Below are positions 28,327-34,467 of a stretch of 34,467 bases of DNA, piece after piece; positions within the stretch are counted from its first letter, which is position 1, and each line of letters begins with the position of its first letter. The translations under genes and the position numbers were made by a program. The stretch is from Deltaproteobacteria bacterium TMED58 (lineage in GTDB: Bacteria > Desulfobacterota_D > UBA1144): the NCBI GenBank assembly GCA_002167555.2, contig NHDL02000002.1:208760-243226 (forward strand). Direction: 5' to 3'. The notes under the pieces were generated by a model. The model saw only the letters and a program-made list of their open reading frames with translations, had not been told where the DNA came from and did not search any database.

Positions 28327-29376
28327 ATGTACAATCTAATAAGACCATTGATTTTTCAATTTAATCCAGAGCAAGCTCATAATATTGGTGTCTTTTTAAT
28401 TAAAAATGGTTTTTTTAATTTTTACAGGTCTGAAATAGACAAAAAACTTGCTGTTAAAGTTGCTGACATTAACTTTCCTTCACCACTGGGTTTGGCGGCT
28501 GGATTTGATAAAAATGCTGAAATGTTTCATGAGTTTTATAAAATTGCATTTGGTTTTGTGGAAACCGGAACAGTAACACCGAGGCCCCAAGATGGAAACC
28601 CAAAGCCAAGGATTTTTCGACTGCAAGAAGATATGGCACTTATCAATAAATTAGGGTTCAATAATGTAGGATTAGACTCCTTTGTTTCTAATATTATAAG
28701 CAATAAGCCAAATGAATCTTCACAAAAGATTGGGGCAAATTTAGGACCGAACAAGGATTCAGAGAATAGGATAGAAGATTATATAGAAGGATTGAAAAGA
28801 GTATCAAGCATAGTTGATTATATTACGATTAATATTTCATCACCAAATACTCCAGACTTAAGAGATTTTGAAAATTCCAATATAACAGAACTTCTTGGTG
28901 AGATAAGTAAAAATAGATTGAATAGTATTCCTATTTTTATTAAAATTTCTCCTGATATCGAAGACAAAAGGATTGGGTTTATTATTGAATCGTGCGTTAA
29001 GCATGGCTTAGATGGATTAATAATTAGTAATACTTCAAAGGAGAGAAGTTTTGGATTAAAATCAAAAAATATAGATAAAGATGGTGGGCTTTCCGGGAAT
29101 CCTATTCTGAATAAATCAAATCAGAAATTATCTTATGCTTATGGTATTGCGAAAGATTCACTGCCACTAATTGGGGTAGGGGGGATATCCTCAGGAGCAG
29201 ACGCTTACAAAAAGATTAAGCTTGGGGCAAGTTTAGTTCAAATCTATACTTCTTTGGTTTATCAAGGACCATCCTTAGTTAGAAAAATTAATGATGATTT
29301 GGTTGACCTTATGAGAATCGATGGAGTTAAATCACTTTCTGAAATAGTAGGAACAGGGAAGGTAAGTTTTAAGTAA
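28327..29376 (+). CDS. pyrD: Dihydroorotate dehydrogenase (class 2, quinone-dependent)
   Basis: 349 aa; FPSPLGLAAGFDKNAEMF; FGFVETGTVTPRPQDGNPKPRIFRL; INISSPNTPDLRDF; GVGGISSGADAYKKIKLGASLVQIYTSLVYQGP. Confidence 0.96.
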   Translation: MYNLIRPLIFQFNPEQAHNIGVFLIKNGFFNFYRSEIDKKLAVKVADINFPSPLGLAAGFDKNAEMFHEFYKIAFGFVETGTVTPRPQDGNPKPRIFRLQEDMALINKLGFNNVGLDSFVSNIISNKPNESSQKIGANLGPNKDSENRIEDYIEGLKRVSSIVDYITINISSPNTPDLRDFENSNITELLGEISKNRLNSIPIFIKISPDIEDKRIGFIIESCVKHGLDGLIISNTSKERSFGLKSKNIDKDGGLSGNPILNKSNQKLSYAYGIAKDSLPLIGVGGISSGADAYKKIKLGASLVQIYTSLVYQGPSLVRKINDDLVDLMRIDGVKSLSEIVGTGKVSFK

Positions 29377-30094
29377 TAGTTTCACCATTATCAATTTTAA
29401 AGCATTCCCCAGAAATTATATTTGATTGAATTAAGAGAGAAACAACATTTAATATTCTATCAATTCCATGTTTAGATTCATATGATTTGTCGTAAAGCTT
29501 ATTTGCTTTATTAATAGGCTCTAGTATTTTCCCTGGGGCAATTGAATTTACTTGTATATTTGGTGTTAATTCTAAGGACATCGATTTGGTTAAGGTTTCC
29601 AGGCCACCTTTTGAGACGCAGTAATGACTATATCCTTTCCAAGTTTTCACAACACCTATTGAGTCTGTTATGTTGATTATCTTCCCATATTTTCTTTTCA
29701 ACATACCGACTGATATAAGTTGGGATAAAAGAAAAGGGGCCTTTAGATTAACTTCTATCATTTCATCAAAGTCTTTTTCACTTATTTTATGAAATTTCTT
29801 TTCTTTAAAAATTGACGCATTATTTATTAAAATATCAACCTTTCCATACAATGCTTCAACTTTTTTTACGAATTCTTTAATCTCGTCAGTCTTAGAAAAG
29901 TTAAATTTTATTGATTTAGCATTGATTCCATTTTTTTTAAGTTTATTTATAAGATCTAATACTTCTTTATAAGAATTATTATAATGGAGAATAAATTGAA
30001 AATTTTTGCTATTTTTGCTAAGTCCTAAAACTATTTCACGGCCTATTCTTTTCCCTGACCCTGTAACGAGAATAACTTTTTTTATATTTCTCAT
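29369..30094 (-). CDS. SDR-family oxidoreductase, pteridine reductase (PTR1/FolM)-like
   Basis: 241 aa; VTGSGKRIGREIVLGL (TGxxKRxG-type nucleotide motif typical of pteridine-reductase-like SDRs); DILINNASIF; YSHYCVSKGGLETLTKSMSLELTPNIQVNSIAPG. Confidence 0.85.
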   Translation of the reverse strand: MRNIKKVILVTGSGKRIGREIVLGLSKNSKNFQFILHYNNSYKEVLDLINKLKKNGINAKSIKFNFSKTDEIKEFVKKVEALYGKVDILINNASIFKEKKFHKISEKDFDEMIEVNLKAPFLLSQLISVGMLKRKYGKIINITDSIGVVKTWKGYSHYCVSKGGLETLTKSMSLELTPNIQVNSIAPGKILEPINKANKLYDKSYESKHGIDRILNVVSLLIQSNIISGECFKIDNGETIT

Positions 30095-30546
30095 AGAATT
30101 TTGAATTTAGTTTCCTCAAAAAACAAAGAGTCTTTATTGTTCTTATCTATTTTGGGCATAAAAGCTTTTACTTCATTAAATTTATTTTGCTTGATTGAAT
30201 ATATTAATGCGCACATATCAATTTGACAGTAAGCATTATCAGTTGATGAGGCATATGAATCTTCATCAGGATGAGAGTGATAAACTCCTAAAAGAGAAAT
30301 ACTTTTTTTTTTCGCAGCTTCTTCTGCTTTAACGAAGTCTAATGGATTAATATTAAACATCCTTTTTGGATTAACCTCATTGATATTTTTGACTGGAAAT
30401 ATTTCTGTTATGGAGTATGTTGTAATTAATCCATCAGCGGCTCTATCTACTTCTCCCAAAAGATATCCGCATACCTCATATGGAAATCCATCCTTACATA
30501 TTTTTATAAGTCTTTGATTTAGCTCATTTGGTATAGTTACCACCAT
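30091..30546 (-). CDS. JAMM/MPN+ (M67) metallopeptidase, Mec-like
   Basis: 151 aa; Glu in FPYEVCGYLLGE and H-x-H-x7-S-x2-D in GVYHSHPDEDSYASSTDNAY form the JAMM zinc motif; directly downstream of a cysteine synthase gene. Confidence 0.85.
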   Translation of the reverse strand: MVVTIPNELNQRLIKICKDGFPYEVCGYLLGEVDRAADGLITTYSITEIFPVKNINEVNPKRMFNINPLDFVKAEEAAKKKSISLLGVYHSHPDEDSYASSTDNAYCQIDMCALIYSIKQNKFNEVKAFMPKIDKNNKDSLFFEETKFKIL

Positions 30547-31460
30547 ACACCACCACTTAGATATCTATAACCTCCATCTGGTATCACACAGACGATATTT
30601 GCTGCATCAGATTCTCTAAGTATTTCTAATGCAGATAGGACAACAGCACCACCAGAGTGACCTACGAACATTCCCTCCAACTGCATTAATTTTTCCATTA
30701 TTAAGTATGACTTTTCAGTATTTGCGTTATATAAAATATCAAGCTCTTCTTCGTTATATATCCCTGGAACAATTGACGAAGGTATATGCTTTAGACCTTC
30801 TAGTCCATGAAGTGGCTCGTCTGGTTGAACACCAACTATTTTTATTTTTTCATTCATAGATTTCAAATATCTTCCTGTCCCCATTACAGTTCCACTAGTA
30901 CCAATTCCACTAATTAGATGTGTAATCTCACCATTTGTTTGATCCCAAATTTCTGGACCAGTTGTTTGATAGTGCGCTAACGGATTTGCTATATTATTAT
31001 ATTGGTCGGGCATAAAATATTTATCTGGAAAATTTCTCGCTAGCTTTCTAGCCTCTAAAATTGCCCCATCAGATCCTTCAAATGGACTTGAATAAATTAT
31101 TTTTGCACCATAAGCTTCTAAAGTTTTTTTTCTTTCAATATTTATATTTTCAGGTGTTACAAGTTCAACTTTGAAACCAAGAGCCGAACCTATCATTGCA
31201 TATGCGATAGCAGTGTTGCCGGATGATGAATCCATAATGGTTTTTTCTTTAGTCAGGCTACCTTTTTTTATACCTTCTTTAATCATAGATAAAGCTGCTC
31301 TATCTTTGATGGAACCACCAGGATTAAACCACTCAGCTTTAATGTATATTTTTTTGTCAGACGATAGTTCGGAGAATTGATTTAGTTTAATCAGTGGAGT
31401 ATTACCAATTAAATCAATAATTGAATCAATCTTATTCAAATTTTCTGCCTTAAGATTCAT
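30537..31460 (-). CDS. cysM: PLP-dependent cysteine synthase (CysM/CysK family)
   Basis: 307 aa; IDLIGNTPLIKLNQF; WFNPGGSIKDRAALSMI (PLP Lys); DSSSGNTAIAYAMIG; HLISGIGTSGTVMGTGRYLK; HGLEGLKHIPSSIVPGIY. Confidence 0.9.
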   Translation of the reverse strand: MNLKAENLNKIDSIIDLIGNTPLIKLNQFSELSSDKKIYIKAEWFNPGGSIKDRAALSMIKEGIKKGSLTKEKTIMDSSSGNTAIAYAMIGSALGFKVELVTPENINIERKKTLEAYGAKIIYSSPFEGSDGAILEARKLARNFPDKYFMPDQYNNIANPLAHYQTTGPEIWDQTNGEITHLISGIGTSGTVMGTGRYLKSMNEKIKIVGVQPDEPLHGLEGLKHIPSSIVPGIYNEEELDILYNANTEKSYLIMEKLMQLEGMFVGHSGGAVVLSALEILRESDAANIVCVIPDGGYRYLSGGVWW

Positions 31461-31500
31461 CGTATTAATTTAACATAAAATAAAATTTTGATTTGATTAA

Positions 31501-32199
31501 TTATGTGAGATTTTTAATTATAGATTTAAAGATTCCTTTTCCGTCCAGACCGCCTAATAAGTTCTCTGAGACTCTTTCTGGGTGTGGCATCATACCCATA
31601 ACATTTCCTTTTTTATTCGATATAGCTGCAATATTCATAAAAGAGCCATTGGGATTAGAACTATCATCAATTAAACCTTTGTCATCACTATACTGAAAGA
31701 TTATTTGGTTATTTTTCTTTAAGTTTTTTATTTCTGATTTCTTTACAAAAAAGTTACCCTCAGCGTGAGCGATAGGTATTTTAAGGGTTTCATTTAATTT
31801 ATATTCGGAAGTAAATACAGAATCATTATTCATTGTTTTTAGGTATACATCCTTGCATATGAAGTTTAATGATTTATTTCTAAGGAGAACACCAGGTAAT
31901 AATTCTAATTCAGTCAGTATTTGAAATCCATTACAAATACCTAAAACCAATCCTCCTTTTTCTGCATACTCTTTTATTCTTAAGCTTATATTACTTTGAG
32001 CAGCAATTGCGCCTGTCCTTAAATAGTCTCCATAAGAAAAACCTCCAGGAACTATAACGCAGTCTATATTTTTTAAGGTTTTTGTATCATGCCATATATA
32101 TCTACAATTTTGTTTTAATACATAACTCAAAACATGGAAACAATCTTGTTCACAGTTAGAACCTGGGAATTGTATTATACCAAAGTTAATTTTTCGCAT
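31501..32199 (-). CDS. purQ: Phosphoribosylformylglycinamidine synthase subunit PurQ
   Basis: 232 aa; GIIQFPGSNCEQDCFHVL; VIVPGGFSYGDYLRTGAIA; GLVLGICNGFQILTEL; MGMMPHPERV. Confidence 0.96.
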   Translation of the reverse strand: MRKINFGIIQFPGSNCEQDCFHVLSYVLKQNCRYIWHDTKTLKNIDCVIVPGGFSYGDYLRTGAIAAQSNISLRIKEYAEKGGLVLGICNGFQILTELELLPGVLLRNKSLNFICKDVYLKTMNNDSVFTSEYKLNETLKIPIAHAEGNFFVKKSEIKNLKKNNQIIFQYSDDKGLIDDSSNPNGSFMNIAAISNKKGNVMGMMPHPERVSENLLGGLDGKGIFKSIIKNLT

Positions 32200-32446
32200 T
32201 TTCTATTTTAATTTTATATTTTTCAATAATTTCGTTTACAAGGAATTTTTCGCAAAGATCTTTAACTGTATTTTTTGCGGTCGAATTATTGTTAGATTCT
32301 AAAGTAAATTCTATTTTTTTACCTACACGAAAATTATTAGCCTGATAATTTGGATTATTTTTCAATATTAATTCTATTGCTTCACCTTGTGGGTCGAGAA
32401 CGCTGTCTATTGGCATAATATCTATTGTTATTTTAAATTTTCTCAT
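32186..32446 (-). CDS. purS: Phosphoribosylformylglycinamidine synthase subunit PurS
   Basis: 86 aa; ITIDIMPIDSVLDPQGEAIE...NNFRVGKKIEFTLE...CEKFLVNEIIEKYKIKIE; directly upstream of and overlapping purQ. Confidence 0.92.
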   Translation of the reverse strand: MRKFKITIDIMPIDSVLDPQGEAIELILKNNPNYQANNFRVGKKIEFTLESNNNSTAKNTVKDLCEKFLVNEIIEKYKIKIENAKN

Positions 32447-32451
32447 TATGT

Positions 32452-33297
32452 CTATTCAATGTGGCCTATAATTTTATTCAACTCTTCAAGGCTACTGAAT
32501 TCAATCTCTATTTTCCCTTTAGTTGAAGTACCTTTTACATTAATTTTTGAACCAAGTTTAGTTTCCAGTATTTTTATAATATTTTCAATATAAATATCTT
32601 TTTTAACTTTGTCTGATTTAACCTCAGACTTGGTATTCTTGCTAAGTTTCTCTACTTGTCTTACGCTCAACTCTTTTTCTATTATGCTCTGTGCAATCTC
32701 AAGCAAGTTCGCGTCCTCTTTAAACGATAATAATGCTATTCCATGCCCGCGAGATATTTTTTCTTCAGCTATAAGCTTTTGTACTTTATCAGGTAAATCA
32801 AGAACTCTAAGTATATTGACTATTCTAGTTCTTTTTTTACCTGTAATATCGATTATCTTTTCTTTAGAGAAATTATATTTTTCAATAAGTTCTTTTATAG
32901 CTAAAGCTTCTTCTATTGGATTTAAATCTTCTCTTTGGACATTCTCCATAATTGCAAGTTCAAATGTTTTTTCATTATTAGCCTCAAATAAGATTATGGG
33001 AACTTTAGTCAATCCTGCTAGTTGTGCTGCTCTCCATCTTCTTTCGCCAGCTATGATTTCATATTTATTATTATCCACTTCTCTTACAGCAATTGGTTGA
33101 AGTATCCCGTTGATTTTAATAGACTCAGCTAAGTCATTCAGGAGCTCACTGTTAAAAGCTTTTCTGGGTTGGTTTTTATTTGGCAATATATCTGTTAGGT
33201 AAGCTTCTGTTTTTGTAATTTCCTGATTTTTATTAATAAAGTTTGTTTCATTTGATCTGATTAGTGAACCTAAACCTTTACCTAACGATTTTTTCAA
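32452..33297 (-). CDS. parB: Chromosome partitioning protein ParB
   Basis: 281 aa; KSLGKGLGSLI; LPNKNQPRKAF; LAESIKINGILQPIAVRE; YEIIAGERRWRAAQLAG; IMENVQREDLNPIEEA; HTH GKKRTRIVNILRVLDLP; SRGHGIALL. Confidence 0.96.
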   Translation of the reverse strand: MKKSLGKGLGSLIRSNETNFINKNQEITKTEAYLTDILPNKNQPRKAFNSELLNDLAESIKINGILQPIAVREVDNNKYEIIAGERRWRAAQLAGLTKVPIILFEANNEKTFELAIMENVQREDLNPIEEALAIKELIEKYNFSKEKIIDITGKKRTRIVNILRVLDLPDKVQKLIAEEKISRGHGIALLSFKEDANLLEIAQSIIEKELSVRQVEKLSKNTKSEVKSDKVKKDIYIENIIKILETKLGSKINVKGTSTKGKIEIEFSSLEELNKIIGHIE

Positions 33298-34078
33298 TAA
33301 AAGTTCCTCCGTTTCTTGATATCAATTCTTTTGATAATTCAAGATAACTAGTTGCACCTAGACAAGAATGATCATAATCAAAAATGCACTTACCAAAACT
33401 AGGTGATTCAGCTAGTTTAACATTTTTAGGAATCAATGTTTTTAAAACCTTATCCTTAAAAAATTCTTTAACTTCTGATGCAACTGTTTTACAAATATTA
33501 TTTCTAGTGTCATACATTGTTAGTAATAGGCCCTCAATTTCTAGCGATGGATTTAGTCTATTTATTATAAGCTCTATGGTTTTGTTTAATTGAGCGAGTC
33601 CTTCCATTGCGAAAAACTCACATTGGACAGGAATGAGAAGTGAGTCTGCAGCCGTAAATGCATTAATCGTTAAAAGACTTAGTGAAGGGGGGCAGTCTAT
33701 CAATATAAAATCATATCCATCAATATTATCTATTATAGCTTTTTTCAAAATCCATTCACGATCCTCAATTCCTGAAAGTTCAATATCAGCTCCTGATAAA
33801 TCACCGACCGATGGGGAAAGAGTAATTTTTTTGTTTTCTTTTAACTCAATGGTCTTAAAACTTTCTTTTAAATCTATTTCATTTAGTAAGACGTTATATA
33901 TGGATTTAGTAATCAAAGATTTATCTATTCCAAAACCACTGGTTGAGTTACCTTGGGGATCTAAATCTAATATTAGTATTTTTTTGCCTAGAAGGCTTAA
34001 TCCAGCAGCCAAATTTATAACAGTAGTAGTTTTTCCAACACCACCTTTCTGATTAACTATAGCAATTGTTTTAGGCAT
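33278..34078 (-). CDS. parA: Chromosome partitioning ATPase ParA
   Basis: 266 aa; MPKTIAIVNQKGGVGKTTTVINLAAGL; ILDLDPQGNSTSGFG; DFILIDCPPSLSLLTINAFTAADSLLIPVQCEFFAMEGL. Confidence 0.97.
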   Translation of the reverse strand: MPKTIAIVNQKGGVGKTTTVINLAAGLSLLGKKILILDLDPQGNSTSGFGIDKSLITKSIYNVLLNEIDLKESFKTIELKENKKITLSPSVGDLSGADIELSGIEDREWILKKAIIDNIDGYDFILIDCPPSLSLLTINAFTAADSLLIPVQCEFFAMEGLAQLNKTIELIINRLNPSLEIEGLLLTMYDTRNNICKTVASEVKEFFKDKVLKTLIPKNVKLAESPSFGKCIFDYDHSCLGATSYLELSKELISRNGGTFIEKIVR

Positions 34079-34133
34079 TTAATCTATTATATATCTTAAT
34101 TTTTACTTTATAAAAAAATATATTTCATATACC

Positions 34134-34161
34134 TTGACAATTAGCTTTATTAATATAGATT
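34134..34161 (+). promoter_or_regulatory. Candidate rRNA promoter
   Basis: TTGACA (34134-34139), 16-nt spacer, TAGATT (34156-34161; overlapping TATAGA), followed by a GC-rich segment AGCTCCGGC. Confidence 0.55.
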
Positions 34162-34183
34162 AATAGCTCCGGCTTTAGCTGGA

Positions 34184-34201
34184 TGATGTTTGAAAATTTA
34201 T
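34184..34201 (+). promoter_or_regulatory. boxA-like antitermination element in the rRNA leader
   Basis: TGATGTTTGAAAATTTAT matches the E. coli rRNA boxA-region sequence TGCTCTTTAACAATTTAT at 14 of 18 positions by eye; lies between promoter and 16S. Confidence 0.45.
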
Positions 34202-34226
34202 TAGAAGATACGTGTGAGTTTTTTAA

Positions 34227-34249
34227 ATATCACGTTTTTTACGTGATAT
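34227..34249 (+). repeat. Perfect 9-bp inverted repeat (hairpin) in the rRNA leader
   Basis: ATATCACGT-TTTTT-ACGTGATAT; arms are exact reverse complements. Confidence 0.9.
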
Positions 34250-34277
34250 CGAGTCAATAATATTAACAAAATCTTTT

Positions 34278-34467
<190 letters not shown>

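Noticed and set aside
30629-31696. Plus-strand ORFs of 76, 69 and 67 aa within cysM and purQ
   Set aside because: Antisense shadows. I considered whether one might be the missing sulfur carrier, but none ends in GG or resembles a ubiquitin fold.
32387-34052. Plus-strand ORFs of 68, 163, 69 and 139 aa opposite parB and parA
   Set aside because: Even the longest (163 aa) is a mirror of parB with a Ser/Leu/Ile-rich composition; no domain recognised.

Overview
The window is an AT-rich, densely packed bacterial chromosome segment made almost entirely of core housekeeping genes. It looks like a streamlined, Proteobacteria-like genome, but I could not assign a taxon. I see no phage, transposon, CRISPR or tRNA signal.

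Gene order:
- rpoN (partial, minus strand, missing from the ORF track)
- leuD, leuC, eno (minus)
- tkt, rpsU-dnaG-rpoD, a 5S rRNA, purN (plus)
- aroF-type DAHP synthase (minus)
- plsC (plus)
- a long minus-strand run: trmB, aroB, apt, DedA/YqaA, surE, MerR-like, rnhB, dapA, asd, RpiB-like
- suhB-like (plus)
- uvrA (minus)
- glyA, nrdR, tatD, pdxA (plus)
- ftsK (minus)
- pyrD (plus)
- SDR, JAMM peptidase, cysM, purQ, purS, parB, parA (minus)
- the start of a 16S rRNA (plus), cut by the right edge

Most notable observations:
1. Enolase is split by exactly one nucleotide at an A9 tract. This could be transcriptional slippage or an assembly error.
2. The 5S rRNA gene lies about 24.5 kb from the 16S gene, has its own promoter, and ends 10 nt before the purN start codon.
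3. A translationally overlapping cysM-JAMM-SDR cluster suggests carrier-protein-dependent cysteine synthesis, but no carrier gene is visible.
4. All five convergent gene pairs overlap or abut, leaving no room for intergenic terminators.
5. NrdR has an altered first zinc knuckle.
6. An RpiB-like protein lacks several residues characteristic of RpiB.
7. The rRNA leader contains a boxA-like element and a perfect 9-bp hairpin.

I did not find a clear, wholly new multi-gene system.
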